IMG/VR virus record: IMGVR_UViG_3300005731_000013
Location: 62,001-126,000 of that record
Direction: 5' to 3' (one strand)
Length of the DNA stretch: 64,000 nucleotides
Origin: a virus
Position numbers and translations under genes: made by a program. How positions within the stretch are numbered: position 1 is the first letter of the stretch; the number at the start of each line of letters is the position of its first letter. Under the pieces are notes generated by a model. The model was not told the origin of the DNA and did not search any database. It worked only from the letters and a program-made list of their open reading frames with translations. Shown piece by piece: positions 52,401 through 61,146 of the stretch.

Positions 52401-52601
52401 CAATCATCAGGATATTATACATTTGTTGCAAGCCCCAATCATGGATCACCAATAGCACATGGTCATGATACTGATTCATTTAACAATGCAAGTTTAAGAA
52501 GTGCATCTGGTGACACGAATGATTGGGCCAGTATTGTCAAATTTGGAAATGCTGCGGATGAAATTAGAGTCACAATGATGACGTCATGGGTTACACCATG
52601 A
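49416..52601 (+). CDS. Tailspike-like adhesin with shared N-terminal anchor, 1061 residues
   Basis: The N-terminal 90 residues (GEISPADIRTQMDNIADSTV, then GTYNVGDIWVDTTSNNVYTC) are homologous to those of the next gene and should attach both to the same baseplate site. Two beta-helix modules follow, the first from about 155 (HWTENVDPGTTDMSIALQLA) and the second from about 505 (PVQFGAYDAGDTTEIEDFI), with rung-like LILNDVHFGGYV and IYIKNVKFVNFDSE. The last 170 residues form a beta domain (AGIARLPMWFWFSDTAMVRF). Host-surface binding or polysaccharide cleavage is inferred, and no active site is evident. Shine-Dalgarno AAAGGAA precedes the ATG. Confidence 0.7.
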   Translation: MAEIGRTSFKSSTQTTYPDNTTGEISPADIRTQMDNIADSTVFKGTGKSRAPSNDDDSVGTGGEGTYNVGDIWVDTTSNNVYTCLDDTAFNAVWYVYADQTFVDSRYHINGYATRDELVTARPSLTLVDGMIIAAAGILYKVVLGDTSISDLHDLVPFGTVTPYHWTENVDPGTTDMSIALQLAVNYETAVGMGFKSYIDLLGQDILVSNQTFFNNRQNLTIANGKIIANSVDIWPTVSGQPAPIFDCSGDETKYINFTQLYIECSFVASGIRFKESSQCSVFDIEIHGMGDNGYGIKTATSADNLKLTNVTVQQYDVDEAGFDDQTYRTAYGFEIRTANIVMSGCTAGYCLYPFYKTSGGSWQLNNCHFFNGDLTTVTDADAIYTAYINSPDDGLIVGNYFEGGTCFVNVNTLDNGSTDTLLFSGNRFNKAGSDVNYAIQFDTSVANNDVRGLILNDVHFGGYVTDVAWTTSDSGSFSSPKLYKLGYVAESGSGDPEGIHPTPNSNTQLRPVQFGAYDAGDTTEIEDFITYFEAERIVNVYVAPTASGDEDGTSASDPTTIDAGMRFIQASMVGTRNTEYRLVLAAGTYTDITQQLFISGTEQKWFFNNNLLVIQGPYLSGLTPTAIIDGTTLNDTWLKQTHHLGLPFYIYIKNVKFVNFDSERPMSLWYGGGAIMLENVHCDGAAGLIDARHCIVRCNGSDAANPALIENHTNTAIVVQQGYYRIGDNADVGNDYVIEFNGTGTAIQISRNSMGYVRSCVLTNGANLIQLEKSSRVRTQNNTGTAWTNAFITKDNESVWDDDYSNYPDVFTGAAAGTPVLKIHGQTMPFESTVGDEVGHKHFRGPQITLRPDTLAAIDNLSEGVNYEISSITDVDWAALGGPASAVVGDTFTCTASGTAPGLAYTLDLDISEYSTGGSEYAGIARLPMWFWFSDTAMVRFKYTIEIIADDDIGFEVKCGTQSLGSIDLPAFYPSSGSFERWTIDGTIFGTVEGQSSGYYTFVASPNHGSPIAHGHDTDSFNNASLRSASGDTNDWASIVKFGNAADEIRVTMMTSWVTP

Positions 52602-52628
52602 TATTAAACAATATGGATATAAAATAAA

Positions 52629-55127
52629 ATGACACAAATTGATAGCACAGAATTTAAATCAGTAACCAGCATTAATTTTGCAGACAATGCCGTCGGTGAA
52701 ATTAGTGCAAATGATTTACGAGTACAAATGGATAACATTGCTGATAGTGTATCATTTGTAAAAACTAGTAATACAATTGACCCGACATCAAATGACGATG
52801 GAGCAAATACAAATGGATCTGGAACATTCCAAGTAGGTGACCAATGGGTTAATGAAACTAGCGAAACTACTTTCATTTGTGTAGATAATTCTACAACTGA
52901 TGCCAAATGGGTGACAACAGGTGGCGGACTAAATGTAACAATTTCCAATACACCTACAGTAAATGAATTAGCATATTTTTCAAGTACAAACGAAATTGAA
53001 GGCATTCAAAGTATCACCTATACTCCTGATCAATTGTCAATTGGTGATGATACAAAGGTAAGTATCGGTGCTAGTGATCCATTAGGTGATGTTTTATTGC
53101 AGATCGGAAGTGATGAAATTGACATAGATAATTTATTACATCTAGAATCAAATGATCAAGTAGTGTCAATGTCAATGTCTGACAGCATCGGGTCCTCGAT
53201 GATTATTAATGATGAAGGCATTTTAAGATTCAAAGTTGGAGGGCTACCAACCACCCCTGGAACAGATTCTACAGAAATGTTGAATATTGATCCAGGTGCT
53301 GATAGTGTTACTGTTTCAGCCGCTGATCTGTTTGTAAATGATAATAATGTATGGCATAGTGGTAATCAAGGCACGGAAAGTGGTCTAGATGCAGATCTAT
53401 TAGATGGGAAAGAAGGCAGTTACTATTTGACTGCTTCTAAGATGATTAATGTTGCAACATATATCCCTGATGCTGCAAGTCATGATGAAGCATTTGCAAA
53501 TGCAATCGCAGATGTCCCAGAAGGATCAAATGGGACCATTTATGTCCCATATATTGGAACACATTATGTATTAAGTGATTATGTTGATTTAGATGGAAGA
53601 CAAATTACTTGGCATGTTGACGAACAAGCACAATTTGGCGGAGCGAATGGCGCCTGGCCATTACTGAATGGTCCTATCAATACAGGCAGATCAATATCAA
53701 TGCGAGGATTTAGTAACTACAATGATACTTGTAACCTCACATTGCTGTCAGGACCTGGTGCGACAGGTAGTCGTGAAGCTGGTATTTCAGGATATACACC
53801 AAATACTGTTGAGGCGCAAGCATATAGTCATGAACGTGGTCGGGCAGGTATGTATATTGGTATTGGTGATGGTAGTGATATCGAAGTACCTGATGCAACC
53901 TTTACAGCAACATCATTTACACCATTGGTGCCAATTGATGCATCATTGACAGCCCAAATACAAATAGGAATGTTTGTTGATGTGGCTGGTGATATGTTGT
54001 CAGGTGTTCCTTTAAGGTATACTTCACGTATCACAAGTGTTGAAAAAAATGAAGATGGTGAAGCCATCTTAGTGAATGTCGAGCAATGGTATTATGCAAC
54101 TGCGATTGGCTCAGCAGCATCACCAGGTATTCCAGTCGGAACTAATGCAGTTGTTATCAACCCACATAACAAAATTTGGGGCATTAATATTAATACATAT
54201 CTAAGAAAGACGTCTGGTGACAAATATGGCGAAACATCTGGGTCATGGATAGAATGCGGCGTATTGAACCAAACTGGAACAGATGCAACTAATGATTTCG
54301 ATGCAAACTCACATCCATTGCACTTTTATGGATATGACGCAGCCAATTTGGCAGACTCTACAAATAAAGCAGGGGTAGCATTCATTTGCCGAGGCTCATC
54401 ACAAGGTTGGTGGCAAGGGTTCCGTAACATAGGCGCTGACATTGGATTCCATAATGATGGGACAAGTGGTAATGACGGCAATTTAGGTTTCGTATCTAGT
54501 TCAGGATATGTAGGCAATGCATCATATACTGATGGACACATTGATTCAGATTTCTTAAGTAGAACTAAAGTTGGTGGTGTTTATGAAAATAACTTCAGGG
54601 TGGTTGGTAGCTTGCCAATGATCGAATTAGGTCGAAGAAATGTCGCAACAACACCAAGAATTAAATTTTTTGCAGATGGAACTGCTAGTGATGATGATGA
54701 TGCATTTAATGGTAGTATAACACAAAATAATGCGACAATGAATATTGCTGCAACTAATATCGATTTAACTGCAAGTGTTGTCGATGTTAGTGGAACATTG
54801 CAACGAACAAATGTGCTAACAACAGCATCAGGTGCGTCATATACATTGGTGATTGGTGATCGTGACGCAATTGTAACAATGGACCATACAATTGCGAATA
54901 CATTGACAATCCCTGCAGAATCTACAGTTGATTATGCTGTTGGAACTGAAATCAAAGTTATTCAAGTTGGTGCTGGGATTACAACAATTGATGTTGATAC
55001 TGGTGTAACATTGAATAATGTAGTAAACGGTTCTGGAGATTTAGCAAATGCAGGTGATTGTGTCAATCTAGTCAAAGTAGCATCTGACACATGGTGGGCT
55101 GTTGGCGACATTGGGGCGGTTGCATAA
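52629..55127 (+). CDS. Tail fibre adhesin with shared N-terminal anchor, 832 residues
   Basis: Residues 1-100 (GEISANDLRVQMDNIADSVS, GTFQVGDQWVNETSETTFIC) match the anchor of the previous gene. The middle contains DVWHSGNQG-like fibre sequence (NNVWHSGNQGTESGLDADLL), then a beta-helix-like start (PEGSNGTIYVPYIGTHYVLS) and a receptor-like domain with GWWQGFRNIGADIGFHNDG. The C-terminus (YTLVIGDRDAIVTMDHTIAN, then IPAESTVDYAVGTEIKVIQV) is a widely used fibre-tip domain that ends in WWAVGDIGA. It probably provides an alternative host-binding tip. An A-rich TATAAAATA just upstream of the ATG is a poor late motif. Confidence 0.7.
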   Translation: MTQIDSTEFKSVTSINFADNAVGEISANDLRVQMDNIADSVSFVKTSNTIDPTSNDDGANTNGSGTFQVGDQWVNETSETTFICVDNSTTDAKWVTTGGGLNVTISNTPTVNELAYFSSTNEIEGIQSITYTPDQLSIGDDTKVSIGASDPLGDVLLQIGSDEIDIDNLLHLESNDQVVSMSMSDSIGSSMIINDEGILRFKVGGLPTTPGTDSTEMLNIDPGADSVTVSAADLFVNDNNVWHSGNQGTESGLDADLLDGKEGSYYLTASKMINVATYIPDAASHDEAFANAIADVPEGSNGTIYVPYIGTHYVLSDYVDLDGRQITWHVDEQAQFGGANGAWPLLNGPINTGRSISMRGFSNYNDTCNLTLLSGPGATGSREAGISGYTPNTVEAQAYSHERGRAGMYIGIGDGSDIEVPDATFTATSFTPLVPIDASLTAQIQIGMFVDVAGDMLSGVPLRYTSRITSVEKNEDGEAILVNVEQWYYATAIGSAASPGIPVGTNAVVINPHNKIWGININTYLRKTSGDKYGETSGSWIECGVLNQTGTDATNDFDANSHPLHFYGYDAANLADSTNKAGVAFICRGSSQGWWQGFRNIGADIGFHNDGTSGNDGNLGFVSSSGYVGNASYTDGHIDSDFLSRTKVGGVYENNFRVVGSLPMIELGRRNVATTPRIKFFADGTASDDDDAFNGSITQNNATMNIAATNIDLTASVVDVSGTLQRTNVLTTASGASYTLVIGDRDAIVTMDHTIANTLTIPAESTVDYAVGTEIKVIQVGAGITTIDVDTGVTLNNVVNGSGDLANAGDCVNLVKVASDTWWAVGDIGAVA

Positions 55128-55129
55128 GC

Positions 55130-55137
55130 AATAAATA
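55130..55137 (+). promoter_or_regulatory. late promoter motif AATAAATA
   Basis: Overlaps the end of the preceding adhesin gene region. The predicted start near 55143 precedes Shine-Dalgarno AAAGGA and the GTG at 55158. Confidence 0.45.
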
Positions 55138-55157
55138 TTCAAAATAAAGGAATTTGC

Positions 55158-55733
55158 GTGGAATATATGAAAATAAATGTCCAAGGACATGTATTAATTA
55201 CAGATGTAGATAGTGGGCAAATTTTGTTGAATCGCCGTAATGCAATTCATAATGAAAATATGAGCGTTGCTATTGCTAGTACATTAACTGCATCGACAGA
55301 TATAAATGATAAACTTAGTGTGATAGGCACTATGGCATTTGGTAATGGTGGTGTGATTGTTGAAGGCAATGGCAACGTCATCTATAATGAAACAAATGTT
55401 ATTGAAACAACAGCAGAATTATATAACAAAACATATGAAAAAGATGTAAATTTTTCATATTCAAATGATTATGAAAATAACACAAAAATTGTTCATACAA
55501 ATGGAAAAACATATACTGATATTGTTGTAACTTGCACATTATCATATGATGAGCCACAAGGTCAAGATCCCTATGATGATACAGCAGATCAAGAAGGCGA
55601 TTTTGTTTTTGATGAAATAGGATTAGTGTCACAACAAGGACGATTATTGACGCATTTAATATTCCATCCTGTTCAAAAATCTGCAAATAGAAAAATACAA
55701 GTCATTTATACAGTTAGACTCACACTCAATTAA
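55158..55733 (+). CDS. Predicted virion structural protein, 191 residues
   Basis: Starts at GTG 55158, eight bases after Shine-Dalgarno AAAGGA. The ATG at 55167 is an alternative. Beta-rich, beginning INVQGHVLITDVDSGQILLN with the motif RRNAIHNENMSVAIASTLT. The end (FDEIGLVSQQGRLLTHLIFH then PVQKSANRKIQVIYTVRLTL) resembles small tail proteins found beside fibres in T4-like phages. No named family is recognised. Location among adhesin genes under a late promoter supports a tail role. Confidence 0.6.
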   Translation: MEYMKINVQGHVLITDVDSGQILLNRRNAIHNENMSVAIASTLTASTDINDKLSVIGTMAFGNGGVIVEGNGNVIYNETNVIETTAELYNKTYEKDVNFSYSNDYENNTKIVHTNGKTYTDIVVTCTLSYDEPQGQDPYDDTADQEGDFVFDEIGLVSQQGRLLTHLIFHPVQKSANRKIQVIYTVRLTLN

Positions 55734-55749
55734 GTGCCTGGTTTAAAAG

Positions 55750-55757
55750 CATAAATA
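55750..55757 (+). promoter_or_regulatory. late promoter motif CATAAATA
   Basis: CATAAATA with predicted start near 55763, ahead of the ATG at 55781 and a weak Shine-Dalgarno GAATAGG. Confidence 0.45.
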
Positions 55758-55780
55758 TCGTAAAGAATAGGTAAAATTCA

Positions 55781-56863
55781 ATGGCATATACAATTAATTA
55801 TTCAAATGGGACCAAAACTGCATTAAGTGTAGCTAATGGTGCCGTAGATACAACTACAAATATTGGTTTAGTAGGACAAAGTTATAAAAATTATGGTGAA
55901 GTAATAGCTGAAGATTTGCTTCATTTATTGGAAAATTTTGCAAATGGTGTAGCACCAACAAAACCAGTAGAAGGACAGATTTGGTATGATTCGTCTGCAA
56001 AGCTATTAAAATATTTTGATAATACAATTGACAATTCAGGCAATTGGAAACCAATTGCATCAATGTCAGTTACATCATCACAACCAACTGGTGATGGCGA
56101 GAATGAAGGACATTTTTGGATCAATACTGAAACAAATGAGTTCAATGTTTATTATAATGGCGAATGGATAACAATCAATCAAATTGGTTCGGATACCTCT
56201 GTAAAAAATAGGCAACGCCTTGCACGAGATGGTTCACAACGCAATACATTAGAATATATTGTAGGTAGTGAAATTGTTGCTATTGTTAGTGCAGGTCCAG
56301 ATGAAGATGGTTTCGGTTATTGGCGTCCCGCAAATGCAGGCCCGACTGCTGAATATCTAGAAGATGGCACAACATTGTTAGATACACAATTTGGTCAAAT
56401 TTATAAAGGGTTTAATCTTAACAATGCGAATACTGGAGAATACATTTATCATGGTACTGCAACAACCGCACGTTATGCTGACCTTGCAGAACGTTATCAT
56501 GCTGATGACAATTATGATGCAGGAACAGTAGTCAAACTTGGTGGAATTAATGAAGTAACTATAACTGATAGTGAATATTGTTCTCAAATTTTTGGAGTTG
56601 TTTCAAGTAAACCTGGTGTAAGAATGAATGAAGCAGCAGGTCCGAGTGATACACACCCATATATTGCACTTGCAGGTCGTGTCCCGGTCAAAGTAACAGG
56701 TCAGGTCCGTAAAGGAGATAGATTGGTAACGTCATCAATCGATGGACATGCTATGAGTGGCGGAGAAAATGGCGTGAACTGGGAAATGGTAATTGGCCGA
56801 GCATTAGAAGATAAATTAGATGATGCTATAGGCATGATTGAGGTTGCTGTAGGAAACAAATAA
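55781..56863 (+). CDS. Tail fibre-like protein with C-terminal peptidase-G2/chaperone-like domain
   Basis: 360 residues. The N-terminus (INYSNGTKTALSVANGAVDT, NIGLVGQSYKNYGEVIAEDL) and two tryptophan motifs (EGQIWYDSS, EGHFWINTE) are features of fibre proteins in T4-like marine phages (from memory). The C-terminal 150 residues (ARYADLAERYHADDNYDAGT, IFGVVSSKPGVRMNEAAGPS, LAGRVPVKVTGQVRKGDRLV) resemble the self-cleaving or trimerising domain found at the ends of phage appendages (peptidase G2 type). Autocleavage cannot be judged from sequence. It ends one base before the next GTG. Confidence 0.6.
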   Translation: MAYTINYSNGTKTALSVANGAVDTTTNIGLVGQSYKNYGEVIAEDLLHLLENFANGVAPTKPVEGQIWYDSSAKLLKYFDNTIDNSGNWKPIASMSVTSSQPTGDGENEGHFWINTETNEFNVYYNGEWITINQIGSDTSVKNRQRLARDGSQRNTLEYIVGSEIVAIVSAGPDEDGFGYWRPANAGPTAEYLEDGTTLLDTQFGQIYKGFNLNNANTGEYIYHGTATTARYADLAERYHADDNYDAGTVVKLGGINEVTITDSEYCSQIFGVVSSKPGVRMNEAAGPSDTHPYIALAGRVPVKVTGQVRKGDRLVTSSIDGHAMSGGENGVNWEMVIGRALEDKLDDAIGMIEVAVGNK

Positions 56864-56864
56864 C

Positions 56865-58118
56865 GTGGATATTCAGACTGGTGATACAATTGAAATACAA
56901 CATTATAATGAGCTGGCTTTAGAAGTCAATAGACTTTATAGTGATAATACTGTCGGTTTAGATTGGACAACATCTGACATAATTTTAGACGATGTAGCTG
57001 ACCCGGCAGGAGAGCCTATTTTGGCTAAAAGAACATTGTCACCAATACCACTATTTGATGATTATTTAGTTGTCACAATTGATGATGTAACATTGACTGA
57101 GTCAATTGATTATTCAGTTAATTTTACAACTGGTGAAATTACATTTGTTTACGCTTTATCACCTGATGCTGTTTTAAAAGTATACAATAAAACAACACAC
57201 AGGTATGGATGGGGGCAGACTGCTAGCATTTATCCGATAACAGTCGGTGATGAAATTGTTCGTGCAGATGAAACAGTGTCACAGGCCTATCTAGAAGCCA
57301 ATACTAATAATCTATTAGATAAAGTCAACATAATGGAAATTCGAACTGGCGGCCCTACTGAATTGACTCGTTACAACAAAGGTCAAATTATTTCTGCATC
57401 AGACAAAATGATAATTCAATCAACTATTGCTGATGATATTGTTGTTGATGACAATTATTGGAAAAATGAAATAGCTACTGTATCATCAGATTTTGAATCA
57501 TTTACTCGGTCATCTGATTGGGATGATCAATTAGTAGGCGAATATAGGTTTACGTGGGATAGTTATGCCGCCATGCGATATTTTTTCAATTCAGGTTGTA
57601 ATCTTAGACTCTATCTAGAAATGTCAGGTGACGTTAGTAACCAAGGATATTACAATTGGAATCAAGTCATAACTGATATGGGCACGCTAATTATCGATTA
57701 TACTACAACGTCACAAACAGGAACTGGCGGGACTAGTGAATCATTAGGAATGTATGATTTAACTAGCACGTACCAAAAGATATTCACATCTGGTTCGCCA
57801 TCTAACCCAGTTAGCGAAAATGGACCTAATCCTGGCGAATATGGTGACTTTGATGAATATGGTGATTGGTCAGCATTAACTTTGGTATGGCATGCAAGAA
57901 TATCAGATGATACTCCATCAAATGGAGAAATTAGTTTAGATGTTAGAGTTGTGTTGGATGACATGGATATGAATTTGACCACTGTCGGAACAACATCAAA
58001 ATATGGCGGTTATAAATTGGCTGATGATGTTGTGGATAATTCAGCAACATTTAGTATGGCTGATTATGTGCCAGTAATATCTGAATTGAATAACTTTGAA
58101 AATGATGACGACAGCTAA
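56865..58118 (+). CDS. Predicted virion structural protein, 417 residues
   Basis: GTG start at 56865 immediately after the preceding stop, with AGGAAA upstream. Beta-rich, with IQHYNELALEVNRLYSDNTV near the N-terminus, a strand-rich region (YLVVTIDDVTLTESIDYSVN then FTTGEITFVYALSP), and a domain around 190-400 with FESFTRSSDWDDQ and YRFTWDSYAAMRYFFNSGCN, where aromatic residues cluster. No named family. It closes the late tail cluster, and a sigma70-like promoter follows 15 bases after its stop. Confidence 0.55.
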   Translation: MDIQTGDTIEIQHYNELALEVNRLYSDNTVGLDWTTSDIILDDVADPAGEPILAKRTLSPIPLFDDYLVVTIDDVTLTESIDYSVNFTTGEITFVYALSPDAVLKVYNKTTHRYGWGQTASIYPITVGDEIVRADETVSQAYLEANTNNLLDKVNIMEIRTGGPTELTRYNKGQIISASDKMIIQSTIADDIVVDDNYWKNEIATVSSDFESFTRSSDWDDQLVGEYRFTWDSYAAMRYFFNSGCNLRLYLEMSGDVSNQGYYNWNQVITDMGTLIIDYTTTSQTGTGGTSESLGMYDLTSTYQKIFTSGSPSNPVSENGPNPGEYGDFDEYGDWSALTLVWHARISDDTPSNGEISLDVRVVLDDMDMNLTTVGTTSKYGGYKLADDVVDNSATFSMADYVPVISELNNFENDDDS

Positions 58119-58132
58119 GTCTTAGAAATCAT

Positions 58133-58161
58133 TTGACTTTTTAACAAAAAACGTATATTAT
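58133..58161 (+). promoter_or_regulatory. sigma70-like promoter of the glycosyltransferase/radical SAM operon
   Basis: TTGACT (58133-58138), 17 bases, TATTAT (58156-58161). Five of six bases match consensus in each box. No late motif is seen before this operon. Confidence 0.65.
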
Positions 58162-58186
58162 AAAAAGAACTTTACATGGAGTGAAT

Positions 58187-58534
58187 ATGGATACACGACT
58201 TGAAAAGGCGCTTGCCTTCTCTAAATACCGTTCTACGATTGAAAATCGTAGAACTGCATTGCTACGTAGATTGAATGCAATGATAGTAACACATTATAAT
58301 AATGGCATGTTTAATGCAGATGAAACCACGATCACATATGTGAAAGCATTAATTGATACTGGCATGTCAGACGCAATAGTATTGGATTCAAAAAATAATC
58401 CTATTGTAATTGCAGACTTGTCTGAATTTTTATCAATATTATTTGAAAATCGTCATGCTGCTATAAATGAATATGCTGATGAAATAAACAAATTAAATAA
58501 AGCACGTAATGTTAAAAAAGCAATGGATTGGTGA
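58187..58534 (+). CDS. Hypothetical alpha-helical protein, 115 residues
   Basis: ATG 58187 with Shine-Dalgarno GGAGTG (an in-frame GTG at 58181 overlaps that site). Helical and charged: MDTRLEKALAFSKYRSTIEN, then ENRHAAINEYADEINKLNKA. A similar small protein is common near tail genes of T4-like marine phages as far as I recall, but has no assigned function. It is the first gene of the operon, and its stop shares TGATG with the next start. Confidence 0.65.
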   Translation: MDTRLEKALAFSKYRSTIENRRTALLRRLNAMIVTHYNNGMFNADETTITYVKALIDTGMSDAIVLDSKNNPIVIADLSEFLSILFENRHAAINEYADEINKLNKARNVKKAMDW

Positions 58535-59418
58535 TGACATCAGGAATTGCTTTTTTTGCGTATAATACAGAACAAATTAATTATCTTAAATTGGCAAGGT
58601 TAGCTGCATTATATGCTGCGAAATATATGCCTGGATACCCGATTTGTTTAATTACAGACGATGCTAGTTGGAAATGGTTTGTCGAGTCTGACGATTATAT
58701 TGATGATGATTTGTTTGACACCATAGTGTTTACAGATCAACCTTCAAGTGATAATAAACGACTACATAAAGATTCGCCTTATACAAAATTTGTAAGTGCA
58801 TTTAAAAATGGAAATAAACACCGTATAAATGAATTTACACCATATGACAAAACATTATTGCTTGATATTGATTATATTATTCAAAATAATGATTTAGCAT
58901 ATGTATTTGACAGTGATAGCAGCGTTGCATTATTTCATAATGCAGAAGATTTGATAGGTCGTCCACCTCATGTCGCACAACAGAGATTAAATGATATTGG
59001 TATTCCAATGTTATGGAGTACAGTTGTATATTTTGATAAACATGATGAAATATCAAAATTATTTTTTGATCTTTGGGCGCATGTTGCTGACAATTATGAT
59101 TTTTATCGTTTCACATATGGATTCACTGGTGAAATGTTTAGAACTGATTTTTGCGTCAGTATTGCATGTCATATATTGAATGGCATGGGTGCTGGCAATA
59201 TTATTGATGATTTTCCATCTCCTATGATTTATATGAGTCAATTAGATGATATTGTTTCCATAAATGATATAACAGATTGGATCTACTTAGTAAATGATAG
59301 GTTGGTTGAATGGGATGATAGTTTAACACGGATTGTCAATGAAAATGTCCATGTTATGAATAAACGTGCATTGGAACGTCATTTTAATGATTTGAATACA
59401 AAAATAGGTAACATATGA
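58534..59418 (+). CDS. GT-A glycosyltransferase-like protein 1
   Basis: 294 residues from ATG 58534 (TTG 58528 is less likely). GIAFFAYNTEQINYLKLARL opens a Rossmann-like N-terminus, and YDKTLLLDIDYIIQN places a DxD motif at Asp111-Ile112-Asp113, as in GT8-like enzymes that bind a nucleotide sugar with a metal ion. MLWSTVVYFDKHDEISKLFF follows, where such enzymes often have an acceptor-loop Asn/Thr. The sugar and the acceptor are unknown. It is TGATG-coupled to the upstream gene and ATGA-coupled to the next. Because the operon lies beside the adhesins, modification of tail proteins, cell surface or DNA are all possible. Confidence 0.6.
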   Translation: MTSGIAFFAYNTEQINYLKLARLAALYAAKYMPGYPICLITDDASWKWFVESDDYIDDDLFDTIVFTDQPSSDNKRLHKDSPYTKFVSAFKNGNKHRINEFTPYDKTLLLDIDYIIQNNDLAYVFDSDSSVALFHNAEDLIGRPPHVAQQRLNDIGIPMLWSTVVYFDKHDEISKLFFDLWAHVADNYDFYRFTYGFTGEMFRTDFCVSIACHILNGMGAGNIIDDFPSPMIYMSQLDDIVSINDITDWIYLVNDRLVEWDDSLTRIVNENVHVMNKRALERHFNDLNTKIGNI

Positions 59419-60236
59419 CACAAGGATATATATTTCTAGGGGTTGACGACTATGATAGTGCTGAGAATATCAAACATGCATATGCGTTGAGCTTGAGTTT
59501 AAAATTGGTCGATCCAACACGTGAAACATGTGTCGTCGTTAATAAATTCGCAGACGTTCCATCACGGTATGAAGAAGGATTTGATTATATCGTTGAATTA
59601 CCATTTGGCAGAACGGAAGTAAATCACCATGACATGTATATTGATTTATGGCAATTATATTATTGTACACCATTTGATGAAAGTATGTTTGTAGATACAT
59701 ATACTTTGTGTGTTGACAATATTGACAATCTATGGGATATTGCAGTGTTGGATGATTTAGTTTTTCCTGAAGCTGTCAATTATCGTAATGAATCATATAT
59801 AGATGAAAGATTCGATATTCAAGAAAAAAACAACATAATGCAATTTGACACTAAATTGATTTATTTCAAACAAAGTGAAAAATCTGCAGATTTTTTTAAG
59901 ATGGCAACACCTGTATTCAAATATTGGCGTGATAGTTATAGAGAATGTTTGGGTGAAAGCAGACCAGAAGATTTTAATTATAATGTGCTGCTTAACCTAG
60001 TAGGCAACTTATTATGCGACCATATAACTATAGCCAAATGGTTTACTTATAGGGACATTACTATCAACTTTTCAACAAATGATGAATGGATTGAAAATTT
60101 AAATATATGGTATACAAAAGATCTAACTTTGAAAGTTAACAACTATAATCAAGTTGGTTTTGTGCATTATGGCCAACCCGCTGTATTAACAGCATCTATA
60201 TTGAATAAATTAAATGACTATTACAACAAACATTAG
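59415..60236 (+). CDS. Glycosyltransferase-like protein 2
   Basis: 273 residues, ATG overlapping the previous stop (ATGA). The opening GYIFLGVDDYDSAENIKHAY and AYALSLSLKLVDPTRETCVV have the same layout as protein 1. Where protein 1 has its DxD, this one reads FVDTYTLCVDNIDNLWD (about residues 92-106), so the metal-binding motif is altered. The C-terminus has VGFVHYGQPAVLTASILNKL, a GFVHY-type segment near the expected late His. It may be a divergent or inactive partner of protein 1, possibly acting as a heterodimer (speculative). Confidence 0.5.
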   Translation: MTQGYIFLGVDDYDSAENIKHAYALSLSLKLVDPTRETCVVVNKFADVPSRYEEGFDYIVELPFGRTEVNHHDMYIDLWQLYYCTPFDESMFVDTYTLCVDNIDNLWDIAVLDDLVFPEAVNYRNESYIDERFDIQEKNNIMQFDTKLIYFKQSEKSADFFKMATPVFKYWRDSYRECLGESRPEDFNYNVLLNLVGNLLCDHITIAKWFTYRDITINFSTNDEWIENLNIWYTKDLTLKVNNYNQVGFVHYGQPAVLTASILNKLNDYYNKH

Positions 60237-61143
60237 AACAACCAGTATTCCTGAATACTATATCTATTATGACGACTGGACAGGTGATATACAGTCTGTA
60301 GGTAGAAGTTTACGTGAAGTTGATTATCCATATATTGTTGTTAAAGATACTATTGCTGCAAATATTTTAAATGGCACGGCTTGTGACAGTGATTATGTAG
60401 TGACACCAGATTTGAAGTTGGTTGAAAAATTTAATTTTCAATCAAATAATCAAGACAATGATATTTTTCTGATTCCAAAATTAAATAATGCCAATTCTGA
60501 TATCAATATAACATTGTATACAACTAATAATAAATTAGCTATATCAGTTGATGCATCAATTATTGCAAAATATAATGCATATAAACATCGAGCAAAAACA
60601 CCTATAATTAATACAAAACTTGAATTTTACGTCGTAAAAGATGACACGCCAGATTTTTTATTGCAAACAATTATTATCGATTTAGATGATTTGATAAATG
60701 CAGGTGTGTTGATTTACGATGTGTCACATTTGGTTAAATTTGTTGCATTTGATGATATATGTATTTTAACTAAACAATTTTTTGATAGATATAATTTTCA
60801 AGTGATAAATGATGAATGTATTGATGAATCAATCACATCTAATAGTAATGCAACATTAGTTTATATATCACAAAATGTCAATGGACATCTGATAATCAAT
60901 CAAGAAAACAATAGCATAAATATCACAAGTAATATATCAATTGGACAATTTGCAGCCTTAGATATTCAAGAACCATTACAATGTTACATTGTTGATGAAA
61001 TTACTGACAATTTGATTCAAGGATTTGAAATAGATGTTAAATCAGTGGTCATAGCAAAATCTATGACCATGTCTTTTGATTTTGATATTTCGAATTTTGA
61101 TATTTTATATAAGAATCAAAAGATAATAATTAGTAAAGGATAA
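60214..61143 (+). CDS. Unknown protein, 309 residues
   Basis: Begins TTNIRTTSIPEYYIYYDDWT within the end of the preceding gene (22-base overlap), so it is translationally linked. Mixed alpha/beta, rich in Asn/Ile/Asp, with no cysteine pattern and no motif that I recognise. Segments such as DYPYIVVKDTIAANILNG and FYVVKDDTPDFLLQTIIIDL look like the small structural or scaffold proteins of T4-like phages. Function unknown. It sits between glycosyltransferase-like genes and could be the acceptor or a partner. Confidence 0.5.
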   Translation: MTITTNIRTTSIPEYYIYYDDWTGDIQSVGRSLREVDYPYIVVKDTIAANILNGTACDSDYVVTPDLKLVEKFNFQSNNQDNDIFLIPKLNNANSDINITLYTTNNKLAISVDASIIAKYNAYKHRAKTPIINTKLEFYVVKDDTPDFLLQTIIIDLDDLINAGVLIYDVSHLVKFVAFDDICILTKQFFDRYNFQVINDECIDESITSNSNATLVYISQNVNGHLIINQENNSINITSNISIGQFAALDIQEPLQCYIVDEITDNLIQGFEIDVKSVVIAKSMTMSFDFDISNFDILYKNQKIIISKG

Positions 61144-61146
61144 TAA

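Noticed and set aside
60214-61143. Assigning the 309-residue protein as another glycosyltransferase from context
   Set aside because: No DxD, GGEP or Rossmann-like motif is visible, so it is left as unknown.
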